Origin: Nocardia sp. MH4
GTDB lineage: Bacteria; Actinomycetota; Actinomycetes; Mycobacteriales; Mycobacteriaceae
Direction of reading: 5' to 3'
NCBI RefSeq assembly: GCF_019266065.1
Contig: NZ_LPNR01000110.1
Coordinates: forward strand, 83,958-147,957
DNA length: 64,000 nucleotides
The position numbers and the translations under genes were made by a program. Each line of letters begins with the position of its first letter. The first letter of the stretch is position 1. Of the stretch, positions 19,304 to 27,408 are shown piece after piece. A model generated the notes under the pieces. It made no database searches, was not told the DNA's origin, and saw only the letters and a list, made by a program, of their open reading frames with translations.

Positions 19304-19954
19304 CTACGAAGCGAACAGCGGCATGTCGCGATCCAGGTGACGTTCGGCCAGCGCGTCCTGCAGTGGGTCCGACAGCGCGGCCAGGCCGGTGACCGCCTCG
19401 GCGGCGATCCGGTCGCACAGCGGGGCCAGCCGCATCGTGCCCGCGGCGATGGCGGCGGGATCGAGGGCGAGCAGCCGTTGCGCGGCGGTGGCCGCGCCGG
19501 TGAGCGTGGTGTAGACGACGACGCCCGCGAGCTGGTCGGGGCTGGCGCCGCAGGCGGCGCCGACCATCCCGAACACCGTCGACAGATGCGGCCGTGCCCC
19601 GGCGCGGGCCCACTGCTGTTCCGGCCACAGCTGTTTGGCCAGCCGCAGCAGGCCACGGCCCTGCGCGCGCGAGGCCGCCCGCGCGGCGGGCGAGGGCGTC
19701 CTGGCATCGGCTTCGAGCTCGGCGCGTTCCGGGGTGAGCGTCGCCCCGCACACGGCGGCCGCGAGCGAGGCGGCGACCAGACCCGAGGTGGCGATCCGCC
19801 GGCGCAGATACAGCTCGACACCGGCGGTGTCACGCACCAGCCCCGCCGCCACCGCTTCCTCGACACCGCCGGAGTGCACATGCCCGCCGATGGGCAGGCG
19901 CGAATCGGCCAGGGCGAGCAATGTCGCCAGGCCCGCCGCACCCTCGTTTCGCAT
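19304..19954 (-). CDS. ureF: Urease accessory protein UreF
   Basis: 216 residues. The N-terminal 'LLALADSRLPIGGHVHSGG' is the UreF signature, followed by an all-helical body. UreF bridges UreD and UreG and controls the GTPase during nickel loading. A TAGGAT hexamer six bases before the ATG suggests that transcription begins here. In nocardiae and mycobacteria ureF normally follows ureA, ureB and ureC, but here the gene upstream is an efflux pump reading the same way, so the structural genes are not adjacent. Confidence 0.95.
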   Translation of the reverse strand: MRNEGAAGLATLLALADSRLPIGGHVHSGGVEEAVAAGLVRDTAGVELYLRRRIATSGLVAASLAAAVCGATLTPERAELEADARTPSPAARAASRAQGRGLLRLAKQLWPEQQWARAGARPHLSTVFGMVGAACGASPDQLAGVVVYTTLTGAATAAQRLLALDPAAIAAGTMRLAPLCDRIAAEAVTGLAALSDPLQDALAERHLDRDMPLFAS

Positions 19955-19960
19955 CCGCCG

Positions 19961-19966
19961 ATCCTA
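19961..19966 (-). promoter_or_regulatory. Candidate -10 box for ureFGD
   Basis: Reverse-strand TAGGAT ends six bases before the ureF ATG, the same arrangement as at several other genes in this window. It supports an independent ureFGD transcript that does not depend on an upstream ureABC. Confidence 0.45.
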
Positions 19967-20037
19967 TGCAACGGATCTGGACATCCGCCCGGTGAGGGCG
20001 CACAGTGGCGCCGGTCACCCCGCCGCTCGGTCGTGGG

Positions 20038-21507
20038 TCAGCGGGCGCTGCGCGCCGATCGCCAGGCCAGCGCCGCCATCGCGATCAGCAGCAGCGCGCC
20101 GCCCGCGGTCGCGACATGCATGCCGCTGACGAAGGACTCGCGCGCCGCGTCGATCAGGCCGGTGTCGCCGTTTGCCTCGGCGACGGTCTCCCCGAGGGTC
20201 TCGCCGAAGTCACCGCCCGACCGGAAGACCAGCGCCGCCACCGAGCCGAGCAGCGCCAGCCCGAGCGCGTTGCCGAGTTCGAAGCTGGTCTCGGAGATGC
20301 CGACCGCCGACCCGGCCCGCTCGGCGGGCACGGCCGAGACCGCCACATCCGAGACCAGCGTGAACGAGATGCCGTAGCCGATACCGGCGATCACCGATCC
20401 GAGGATGTACCACGGCAGCCCACCGTCGACACCGACGCCGAGCAGCATCAGATTGCCCAGGGCCGACATCACCAGCGCGAGGGTGAAGGTGGCCCGCACG
20501 CCGAGCGCGCGCCCGACCCGCGCTCCGCTCATCGAGAACACGAACACCGCGATCGCCATCGGGATACCGAGCAGCGCCGCCTGCAGCGGGTCACGCCCGG
20601 TCACCGACTGCAGGTAGATGCTGGTCAGGTAGCTCATCGCGGCCAGCGACATCATGCCGACCAGGCTCGCGCCGATCGCGACCCGGAACAGCGGTCGGGT
20701 GAACAGGCTCAGGTCCAGCAGCGGCTCGCTCAGCTGACGCTGCCGGTGCACGAACGCCGCCAGCACCAGCACGCCGATCGCCGCGATCCCCAGCGAGGCG
20801 AGGTCGAAGCCCTCGGCCGCGAGGTGCTTGATCCCGTAGACCACCGGCAGGATGCCGCCGATCGAGAGCACGACGCTGGGCAGATCGAGCGGGCCGAGCG
20901 CGGTCGAGCGGTGCTCGGGCAGCAGGATCGGCCCGAACACCAGCAGGATCGCCAGCACCGGGATGTTGATCAGGAACACCGAGCCCCACCAGAAGTGGTG
21001 CAGCAGCAGGCCGCCGATGATCGGGCCCACGGCCGAGCCGCCGGCGAAGAACGCGGTCCAGACGCCGATCGCGGTCGCCCGTTGCCGGGCGTCGGGGAAC
21101 AGGCTGGAGATCAGCGCGAGGCTCGACGGCAGCAGGGTCGCGCCGCCGATGCCCATCAGTACGCGCGCGGCGATCAGGACCGGGGCGCTGGGCGCGAACG
21201 CGGCGAGCACCGAGGCGAGGCCGAAGATGGTGGCGCCGACGAGCAGGATGTTGCGCCTGCCGATCCGGTCGCCGAGGTTGCCCATCGTGATGAGCAGGCC
21301 GGCCAGCATGAACCCGTAGATGTCGAGGATCCAGAGTTGCTGGGAGGCACTGGGATCCAGGTCCGCGGTGAGGGTCGGCATGGCGAGGAACAGCACCGAG
21401 ATGTCCATCGACACCAGCAGCACCGGCAGCAGCAGCACGCCCAACCCGAGCCATGCGCGGCGTCCACCGGCGACTGCGGTGGGCACCGCCGGGCCCAGCT
21501 TCGTCAT
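20038..21507 (-). CDS. DHA2-family (EmrB/QacA-type) drug:proton antiporter
   Basis: 489 residues from an ATG at 21507 with AAGGA seven bases upstream; an in-frame ATG at 21537 is less likely because it lies in the operator region. Around 14 hydrophobic segments are visible. Motifs A 'GNLGDRIGRRNILL' and C-like 'GVWTAFFAGGSAVGPIIGG' are those of major facilitator exporters. It is divergent from a TetR gene, with two palindromes between them, the usual layout for a self-regulated efflux pump. The exported compound is unknown. Confidence 0.93.
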   Translation of the reverse strand: MTKLGPAVPTAVAGGRRAWLGLGVLLLPVLLVSMDISVLFLAMPTLTADLDPSASQQLWILDIYGFMLAGLLITMGNLGDRIGRRNILLVGATIFGLASVLAAFAPSAPVLIAARVLMGIGGATLLPSSLALISSLFPDARQRATAIGVWTAFFAGGSAVGPIIGGLLLHHFWWGSVFLINIPVLAILLVFGPILLPEHRSTALGPLDLPSVVLSIGGILPVVYGIKHLAAEGFDLASLGIAAIGVLVLAAFVHRQRQLSEPLLDLSLFTRPLFRVAIGASLVGMMSLAAMSYLTSIYLQSVTGRDPLQAALLGIPMAIAVFVFSMSGARVGRALGVRATFTLALVMSALGNLMLLGVGVDGGLPWYILGSVIAGIGYGISFTLVSDVAVSAVPAERAGSAVGISETSFELGNALGLALLGSVAALVFRSGGDFGETLGETVAEANGDTGLIDAARESFVSGMHVATAGGALLLIAMAALAWRSARSAR

Positions 21508-21529
21508 TCCGACATCCTTCCAGGGGTTT

Positions 21530-21566
21530 GCGTACACCGTACGCGGGGAACGGGTACAGTGTACGC
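21530..21566. promoter_or_regulatory. Twin TetR operator between efflux pump and regulator
   Basis: Two related palindromes lie in the 91-base divergent gap: GCGTACACCGTACGC at 21530-21544 and GTACAGTGTAC at 21554-21564. Their centres are 22 bases apart, two helical turns, so two regulator dimers would bind the same face. The second contains TACAGT, which could be the -10 of the tetR gene, so binding would block both transcription units. Confidence 0.7.
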
Positions 21567-21598
21567 AGCAAAAGGCAAAACGGAAAGCGAGTCATGGG

Positions 21599-22288
21599 AT
21601 GACTGACGCGAAGCTCACACGCACCGCGATCGTCGACGCCGCGATCACCCTCGCCGACGCCGACGGACTCGACGCGGTGTCGATGCGCCGCATCGCCGAC
21701 CGGCTCGACGTCGGCACCATGTCGCTGTATCGCCACGTGGCCAACAAGGACGAACTGATCGCGGCCATGACCGACGAGATCGCGGCCCGCCATCCCTACC
21801 CGGATCCGACCGGCCAGGGCTGGACCTGGCGTGACCGGGTCCGCATCGCCGCCGAGATCGATTGGCAGCTCTACCAGCAGCATCCCTGGGTGCTGCTGAC
21901 CTTCGCCGTCCCCCGCTACAGCTTCGGCCCACAGGGCCTGACCAGCCTCGCCTGGCTGGTCGAGGGCCTGCGCGCGCTCGACGTCTCGGCCCGCGAGGCC
22001 ACCACCATGGCCTTCACGGTCTGGAATTACATCTCCGGCGCCAGCCTGCCGGTGGTCGGCGGTGCCCTGCTGACCGAGAAACGCACCGCCACCGACGACG
22101 CGAACGGCCTGCGCGATCTCCTCGACGGCACGCCGTCGTCGCCCGTGCCGCCCGCGCTGGCGGAGCTCAACGGCGCCGGGGTGAGCGAGCTGACCTCCGA
22201 GGACCTGCTGTTCCTCGGCTTGGACGCCCTCTGCGACGGTTTCGCGGCCCGCGCCGAACGCCGTGCCGCCGTGGACGGGCGGGCTTGA
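21599..22288 (+). CDS. TetR-family transcriptional repressor
   Basis: 229 residues. An N-terminal helix-turn-helix domain carries 'VSMRRIADRLDVGTMSLYRHVANKDELI', the classic TetR recognition region. It is followed by a mostly helical ligand-binding domain with a conserved Trp-rich start ('GQGWTWRDRV'). It most likely represses the divergent efflux pump and itself through the twin palindromes at 21530-21566, and is released by a substrate of the pump. The ATG at 21599 places the start just after those sites. Confidence 0.92.
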   Translation: MTDAKLTRTAIVDAAITLADADGLDAVSMRRIADRLDVGTMSLYRHVANKDELIAAMTDEIAARHPYPDPTGQGWTWRDRVRIAAEIDWQLYQQHPWVLLTFAVPRYSFGPQGLTSLAWLVEGLRALDVSAREATTMAFTVWNYISGASLPVVGGALLTEKRTATDDANGLRDLLDGTPSSPVPPALAELNGAGVSELTSEDLLFLGLDALCDGFAARAERRAAVDGRA

Positions 22289-22321
22289 CCTCGAGAGCCG
22301 TTCAGGTTGAACAGTGGTGGC

Positions 22322-23302
22322 ATGCACGCAATCCGACTGCACGAATTCGGTCCGGCCACCAACCTCCGCTACGAGTCCGTCCCCGAGCCCGAGCCGGCGC
22401 CCGGCCAAGTGCGCATCGCGGTGGCGGCCTGCGGCGTCCACCTGGTCGACACCGCCCTGCGGCGGGGCGAGCCCGGCCCCTTCCCGGTCCCGTCACTGCC
22501 GACGGTGCCGGGCCGTGAGGTCGCCGGCACCGTCGACCGGGTCGGTGCGGGTGTCGACGCGCGACTGCTGGGCACCCGAGTGGTCGCGCATCTGGGCGCC
22601 GCCCCCGGCGGGTACGCGGAGTTCGCGACGGCCGACGCCGACCGGCTGCTGACCATCCCCGATGGCGTGTCCCCGAGCACGGCGGTCGCGATGCTCGGGA
22701 CCGGGCGCACGACCCTGGGCATCCTGCTGTTCACCGAGCTCGACGCCGACAGTGTCGCGGTGGTGCCCGCCGCGGCCGGCGGGATCGGCACCCTGCTCGT
22801 GCAGTACGCCGTCGCGGCCGGCGCGACCGTGGTCGGACTGGCGGGCGGCCCGGACAAGGTGCGCCGGGTCGCGGCGAACGGCGCCGCTATCGCGATCGAC
22901 TACACCGCCGAGGACTGGCAGGGCACGGTTCGCGCTCAGCTGGGCGGGCGCACCGCGACCGACGTGTTCGACGGTGTCGGCGGCGCGGTCGGCGCCGCCG
23001 CGGTCGAACTGCTCGGCCCCGGCGGCAGGCACCTGATCTTCGGCTGGTCCAGCGGCGCGCCGACCGCCGTCGATCCGGACGCACTGGCCACGCGGGGCAT
23101 CACCTCCCGATCGGTGCTCGGTCCGGCGATGCTGGAGCGCGCCGGCGGCGACCTGCTGCCGCTGTCGCGGCGGGCACTGACCGCCGCCGCCGACGGCCTG
23201 TTCCGGCCCGCGCGCACCGAGTTCCCGCTCGCGGAGGCGGCGCGGGCGCACGAATCCCTCGAAAATCGGTCGACCACAGGAAAAGTCGTGCTGATTCCCT
23301 GA
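22322..23302 (+). CDS. Quinone-oxidoreductase-like MDR-family NADP(H) dehydrogenase
   Basis: 326 residues from the ATG at 22322. The N-terminal GroES-like domain contains 'GREVAGTVDRVGAGVD'. The cofactor fold shows 'AAAGGIGTLLVQYAV', the AxxGxxG signature of zinc-independent medium-chain dehydrogenases. The cysteines of the zinc alcohol dehydrogenases are absent. Quinone, enone or enal reduction with NADPH is likely; the substrate is unknown. It follows the tetR stop by 33 bases and may be co-transcribed, although an AACAGT six bases before the ATG could be a separate start. Confidence 0.87.
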   Translation: MHAIRLHEFGPATNLRYESVPEPEPAPGQVRIAVAACGVHLVDTALRRGEPGPFPVPSLPTVPGREVAGTVDRVGAGVDARLLGTRVVAHLGAAPGGYAEFATADADRLLTIPDGVSPSTAVAMLGTGRTTLGILLFTELDADSVAVVPAAAGGIGTLLVQYAVAAGATVVGLAGGPDKVRRVAANGAAIAIDYTAEDWQGTVRAQLGGRTATDVFDGVGGAVGAAAVELLGPGGRHLIFGWSSGAPTAVDPDALATRGITSRSVLGPAMLERAGGDLLPLSRRALTAAADGLFRPARTEFPLAEAARAHESLENRSTTGKVVLIP

Positions 23303-23375
23303 TTCGCCGAATCCTTTCCCGCGGCTCGCCGAATGTCGTGCGGCGGTCTCGCGCGCGGTGGTGGAGACTGGAACC

Positions 23376-24053
23376 ATGACCGACGCGCAGCCGTCCGCCG
23401 ACCGTCGACTCGCCGCCCAGGCGCTGGCGGCCGACGATCCGACCGGCTGGTTCGAACCGCTCTACGCCGAGGCCGCGGCGGGGACCTCGGTCGTTCCGTG
23501 GGACCGCGACGAACCCAATCCGCTGCTGGTCGACTGGTTCACCACCACCCCGACGCCCCTGGGCCGCCGCGCTCTGGTCATCGGCTGCGGGTACGGCGTC
23601 GACGCCGAGTTCGTTGCCGCGCAAGGCATCCGGACCACCGCCTTCGACATCTCGCCCACCGCCATCCGCGGCGCCCGCACCCGCTTCCCGCAGTCCCCGG
23701 TCACCTACAAGGTCGCCGACCTGCTGCACCCACCCGCCGCCTGGCTCGCCGCCTTCGACCTGGTCGTGGAGTCCATCACCATCCAGTCCCTGCCCCCGTC
23801 CGTCCGCGCGGCCGCGATCGCCGCCATCCGCGGTTTCCTGGCCCCCGACGCCACCCTCCTGGTCATCGCCGACATCGCCACCACCCCGGCCCCGGGCCCA
23901 CCCTGGCCCCTCACCCCCGCCGACATGAACGCGATCGCCACCCCCGACCTCATCCCGATCCGCATCGAACGTCTCCCCCGCCCCGACACCCCGGGCCGCC
24001 ACCGCTGGCGTGCCGAATTCCATCGCCCCGCGGCCACGGACACCTCTGCCTGA
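23376..24053 (+). CDS. Class I SAM-dependent methyltransferase (TPMT-like)
   Basis: 225 residues from an ATG with GGAG nine bases upstream. An aromatic N-terminal lid region 'PWDRDEPNPLLVDWF' precedes motif I 'ALVIGCGYGVDAEF', then 'TAFDISPTAIRGAR' and 'FDLVVESITIQSL'. The order fits the thiopurine S-methyltransferase-like branch. The acceptor, probably a small thiol or toxic compound, cannot be assigned. The last third of the gene is extremely C-rich. Confidence 0.82.
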   Translation: MTDAQPSADRRLAAQALAADDPTGWFEPLYAEAAAGTSVVPWDRDEPNPLLVDWFTTTPTPLGRRALVIGCGYGVDAEFVAAQGIRTTAFDISPTAIRGARTRFPQSPVTYKVADLLHPPAAWLAAFDLVVESITIQSLPPSVRAAAIAAIRGFLAPDATLLVIADIATTPAPGPPWPLTPADMNAIATPDLIPIRIERLPRPDTPGRHRWRAEFHRPAATDTSA

Positions 24054-24077
24054 CCGACACCGCTACGCCGCCCCGAG

Positions 24078-24422
24078 TCAGCGCGACGCCGGCGCATCGC
24101 CAGAGCCTGCCGCCGTGGTTCGGACTCCTCGCCAGCCGGCCCAGCTCAGCACAAGTCCGGCCAGCAGTCCGAGCATGGCGGGTACGGCGACCAGACCGAT
24201 GCGCAATCGCACCGTCGGGTCATCGAGGCTCCCCCTCGGCTCCACGTCGACACTTCCCGCTGTCCCGGACCACGGCTCATAGCTGCCGCCGTAGACCACG
24301 AAGACGTCGATGTCGCTCACCCACCATTCGAACAGGCCCATCGCGGCCAGCCCGCATCCGAGACCGAGCGTGGTGAACGCGAGAATCGTGCGAGCGCGGG
24401 AGCTCGGCATAGCGGTCGTCAT
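24078..24422 (-). CDS. Small two-helix membrane protein (114 aa)
   Basis: A short basic N-terminus, a membrane segment ('LAFTTLGLGCGLAAMGLF'), an external loop of about 35 residues with 'VVYGGSYEPWSG', a second membrane segment ('LVAVPAMLGLLAGLVLSW') and a charged tail. I know no family. The ATG at 24422 and one at 24410 are both possible starts. It lies 66 bases downstream of the DUF418 gene on the same strand and may form a unit with it. Confidence 0.65.
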   Translation of the reverse strand: MTTAMPSSRARTILAFTTLGLGCGLAAMGLFEWWVSDIDVFVVYGGSYEPWSGTAGSVDVEPRGSLDDPTVRLRIGLVAVPAMLGLLAGLVLSWAGWRGVRTTAAGSGDAPASR

Positions 24423-24488
24423 GGCCCCAGTGAAGCAGCATCGACCGCAGCCCGGTCGCAGTCTCGGCGGTCGCGACGGCCCCGCCGG

Positions 24489-25709
24489 CTATCGGGCTTG
24501 TACCGCAACCGATTCGGTCGGCCGGCGCCACGCCGGGACGGTCAGGTAGGTCGCGGCACGCAGCACCCATTCGATCGGCCCGTACGGGTGACCGCGCAGC
24601 CACCACGAGCTCAGGGCCAGCTGGGCGGCGAAGGTGAGCAGGCCGATGCCCACGACGCCCAGGGGCGGGATGTCGTCGGCCAGGGCGAAGCCGTAGCCGG
24701 TGTAGACCACCATGAGCACGATCGATTGGCCGATGTAGTTCGACGCCGCCATCCGGCCCGCCGGTGCGAGCCGGGCGGCGAAGCGGCTCGTGCGGGCCGA
24801 CCGGGCGAGCCGCACCACCACGGCGACGTAGGCGAAGGTCATCACGGGGCCGACGAGGTATTGCAGCCCGTGGATCAGCGCGGGCGCGTTCCACCAGCCC
24901 ATGACGTCGGCGAAGGTGAGTGCCGAGATGGGCAGGCCGAGGCCGAAACCGACCACCATCGCGCGGGCTGACCAGCGGCGCACGGTGTCGGGGTCCTCGA
25001 ACAGGTTCCGCTTGCCCGCCGCCATGCCGAGCAGGAACATGGCGAAACTCGGAATGCCCTGGGCGAACCAGATCAGCAGCAGGAAGATCGGAGCGAGCGC
25101 GGTCTGCGCCGCGAAGGTGTCGGCGAAGCCGCCGGTGTAGTCGGCGGCCAGCTTCGGCAGGTCGAAGAACTCGCCGAGGCCGAGGATGCTCGTCTCGCCG
25201 GGCAGGAAACTCCACACCGACCACACCGTGTAGAGCACCACCCCGGTGACGACGGCGGTGCGCGGCCGCAGCTTGCGCAGCAGGATCAGGTGCAGGCACA
25301 AGAACGCGTACAGGGTGAGGATGTCGCCGATCCACAGCAGATACACGTGGACGAGCCCGATCGCCATCAGCGCGGCGCAGCGCAGCAGCAACCGCCGCGC
25401 TGGCGCGACTCCGGCGCGTTCGGCCGCCGCGATCTGCAGGGTGAACGAATACCCGAACAGGAACGCGAACAACAGGTAGAACCGGCCGGTGAACAGGGCG
25501 TCGACGGTGGCGCGCACCAGGTGGTCGGCCGTGCCGTCGAACCGGGGCACCGGTGCGTCGCGGGTTCCGGTCGCCGACCACAGTGTCGTCGCCACGATCA
25601 GGTTGGTGATCAGGATGCCGAACAGGGCGAACCCGCGCAGGATGTCGACCTCGGCGATCCGTCGACCGGAAGATACTGTGGGCGACCGCGTTCCGAGTGC
25701 CTCAGCCAT
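24489..25709 (-). CDS. DUF418 multi-pass membrane protein
   Basis: 406 residues. The N-terminal 'RIAEVDILRGFALFGILITN' is the hallmark of DUF418/YeiB-like proteins, and 'SNYIGQSIVL' with the end '...GPIEWVLRAATYLTV' completes the family pattern. About ten membrane segments are visible. The family is related to acyltransferase-3-type membrane enzymes, and its function is unknown. It is divergent from the small DUF4440-like gene at 25854. Confidence 0.9.
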   Translation of the reverse strand: MAEALGTRSPTVSSGRRIAEVDILRGFALFGILITNLIVATTLWSATGTRDAPVPRFDGTADHLVRATVDALFTGRFYLLFAFLFGYSFTLQIAAAERAGVAPARRLLLRCAALMAIGLVHVYLLWIGDILTLYAFLCLHLILLRKLRPRTAVVTGVVLYTVWSVWSFLPGETSILGLGEFFDLPKLAADYTGGFADTFAAQTALAPIFLLLIWFAQGIPSFAMFLLGMAAGKRNLFEDPDTVRRWSARAMVVGFGLGLPISALTFADVMGWWNAPALIHGLQYLVGPVMTFAYVAVVVRLARSARTSRFAARLAPAGRMAASNYIGQSIVLMVVYTGYGFALADDIPPLGVVGIGLLTFAAQLALSSWWLRGHPYGPIEWVLRAATYLTVPAWRRPTESVAVQAR

Positions 25710-25841
25710 GGAGTGAGCGTAGGCGCGGTGGCGGGTCCACTTCGTCCACCGTGCGGGCTATTTTCAGCCGCTACCGCCGCCGTACCCCATCCACCCTGCG
25801 GCGTATTGACTTCCCCCGCCGGGCCTGCCACGGCGCCCACC

Positions 25842-25847
25842 TAGACT
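25842..25847 (+). promoter_or_regulatory. Candidate -10 box for a leaderless transcript
   Basis: TAGACT ends six bases before the GTG at 25854. No separate ribosome-binding site is evident, although GGGA lies within the spacer. Confidence 0.5.
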
Positions 25848-25853
25848 GCGGGA

Positions 25854-26258
25854 GTGTCGCATTCCCTTCCGGTCCGCCCCGAGCTGTCGGCGGCCGTCGA
25901 ATCCCTGCACGCCGACCTCGCCCGATGGCTGGGCACCGCCGCGCCGGTCGAGGTGTTCGACCGCTTCGCCGCCGCCCAGCACCCGGACTTCACCATGGTG
26001 ACCACTACCGGCGCGGTCCTGGCCCGCGACGAGCTGCTCACCGGGCTGCGCGGTGCCCGCAACGCACAGCCCGGCCTGGCGATCGAGATCACCGAGCTCG
26101 AATGCCTCCTCGACGACGACACCGTGGTGATCCGCTTCCTCGAACGCCACCTGTCCGGCGACGCCGCGACCGCCCGCCGCGTCACCGCGGTCCTTGTCCC
26201 CGACGACCGCGCCGGGCAGCCGCGCTGGCGCACCGTCCACGAGACGCCCCTGGCCTGA
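25854..26258 (+). CDS. DUF4440/SnoaL-like small protein
   Basis: 134 residues of the NTF2-like cone fold, judged from 'FAAAQHPDFTMVTTTGAVLARDELL', an 'EITELECLLDDDTVVIRF' strand pair and the final 'RWRTVHETPLA'. Proteins of this type either bind small hydrophobic ligands or act as isomerases or hydrolases. No catalytic residue set is obvious. It starts at a GTG right after a TAGACT hexamer. Confidence 0.75.
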   Translation: MSHSLPVRPELSAAVESLHADLARWLGTAAPVEVFDRFAAAQHPDFTMVTTTGAVLARDELLTGLRGARNAQPGLAIEITELECLLDDDTVVIRFLERHLSGDAATARRVTAVLVPDDRAGQPRWRTVHETPLA

Positions 26259-26337
26259 CCGGGCCGCCGCGCCCGCGGTGCCACAATGGAACGCGAACAT
26301 GCTCGTGCAGGGACTCGCAACCACCATGGAGGCGGAC

Positions 26338-27324
26338 ATGCAGGCAGTTGTCATCGACCGGTTCGGCGATCCGAAGGACGTGCTCACCGCGCAGGAGGTG
26401 CCGCCGCCGGAGCCGGGACCGGGCGAGGTGCGGATCGCGATGACGCTGTCACCGATTCACAATCACGACCTGGCCATCATTCGCGGTGTCTACGGGTACA
26501 AACCGCCGCTGCCGGCCATCCCCGGCACCGAGGCGGTCGGCGTGGTCGACGCGGTGGGGCCCGGCGCGGGCGGGGTCGCGGTGGGACAGCGGGTCGCCGT
26601 GGCGGGCGCTCGCGCGGCCTGGGCCGACTTCGTCGTCGTCCGGGGTGAGCAGGTCGTGCCGATGCCGCCGCAGGTCCCCGACGGCACCGCCTGCCAGCTG
26701 CTGGCCATGCCGCTGAGCGCGCTGATGCTGCTCGACGATCTGCACGTGCACCCCGGGCAGTGGATCACGGTGAACGCCGCCAACGGCGCGGTCGGCCGGC
26801 TGCTCAACCTGTTCGCCCAGCAGCGCGGCGTGCGGGTGCTGAGCCTGGTCCGCGGGCCGGACTCGGTGCGGGCCCTCGAACAGTTCGGCTACGGACCGGT
26901 GATCGACACCGAGACCGAGAACTGGGCGACCCGTGCGGCCGAGGTCACCAACGGCGAGCCGATCGTGCGGGCGGTCGACCAGGTCAGCGGCCCCGCCGCG
27001 GGCACGCTGATGTCGCTGCTGGCGCCGCGTGGTGAACTGATCTCCTTCGGCGCGCTGTCGGGTCAGCCGCTGGTCATCGACACCGGCGCCGTCATCTTCA
27101 AACAGGCCGTGGTGAAAGGCTTCTGGGGCCAGCAGCGCTCCAGCGAGATCGAGCACGCCGACTACGTGCGCCTGATCACCGAACTGGTCGGCCTGGCCGC
27201 CGCGGGCACCTTACGGCTGGAGGTGCAGGCCGAGTTCCCGCTCGACCGCGCGGGCGAGGCGGCGGTCGTGTCCGAGACCCCCGGCCGCAACGGCAAGGTG
27301 GTGCTGCGCGCGGGCGCCCGCTGA
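26338..27324 (+). CDS. Zinc-independent MDR oxidoreductase, possibly enoyl-thioester reductase-like
   Basis: 328 residues with GGAGG five bases before the ATG at 26338. It is a medium-chain dehydrogenase lacking the zinc cysteines. The cofactor loop region is 'NAANGAVGRLLNLFAQ', and the C-terminal part has 'ISFGALSGQPL' and 'IFKQAVVKGFWG', a pattern I associate with mitochondrial-type 2-enoyl thioester reductases (Etr1/MECR). Reduction of an enoyl-CoA or enoyl-ACP is therefore plausible and would suit the lipid genes next to it. It is closed by a hairpin at 27355-27388, so it is transcribed separately from them. Confidence 0.82.
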   Translation: MQAVVIDRFGDPKDVLTAQEVPPPEPGPGEVRIAMTLSPIHNHDLAIIRGVYGYKPPLPAIPGTEAVGVVDAVGPGAGGVAVGQRVAVAGARAAWADFVVVRGEQVVPMPPQVPDGTACQLLAMPLSALMLLDDLHVHPGQWITVNAANGAVGRLLNLFAQQRGVRVLSLVRGPDSVRALEQFGYGPVIDTETENWATRAAEVTNGEPIVRAVDQVSGPAAGTLMSLLAPRGELISFGALSGQPLVIDTGAVIFKQAVVKGFWGQQRSSEIEHADYVRLITELVGLAAAGTLRLEVQAEFPLDRAGEAAVVSETPGRNGKVVLRAGAR

Positions 27325-27354
27325 CCCCATCATCCACAAGTTCGATCCCACGAT

Positions 27355-27388
27355 CGAAGCCCACGGCGACCCGACGCCGTGGGCTTCG
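27355..27388 (+). terminator. Hairpin terminator upstream of the lipid gene set
   Basis: A 13-bp perfect stem (CGAAGCCCACGGC at 27355-27367 with 27376-27388) and an 8-base loop lie between the MDR gene and the desaturase, separating the two transcripts. Confidence 0.75.
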
Positions 27389-27396
27389 CCCGTTGT

Positions 27397-27402
27397 TACG
27401 GT
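27397..27402 (+). promoter_or_regulatory. Candidate -10 box of lipid set 1
   Basis: TACGGT ends six bases before the ATG at 27409 and just after the terminator hairpin. It would drive a leaderless transcript for the set running to 33739. Confidence 0.5.
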
Positions 27403-27408
27403 CCGACC

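Noticed and set aside
23440..23470. A GGTTCGAACC-like stretch resembling a tRNA T-arm
   Set aside because: It lies inside a clear methyltransferase coding region and no tRNA cloverleaf can be folded around it.
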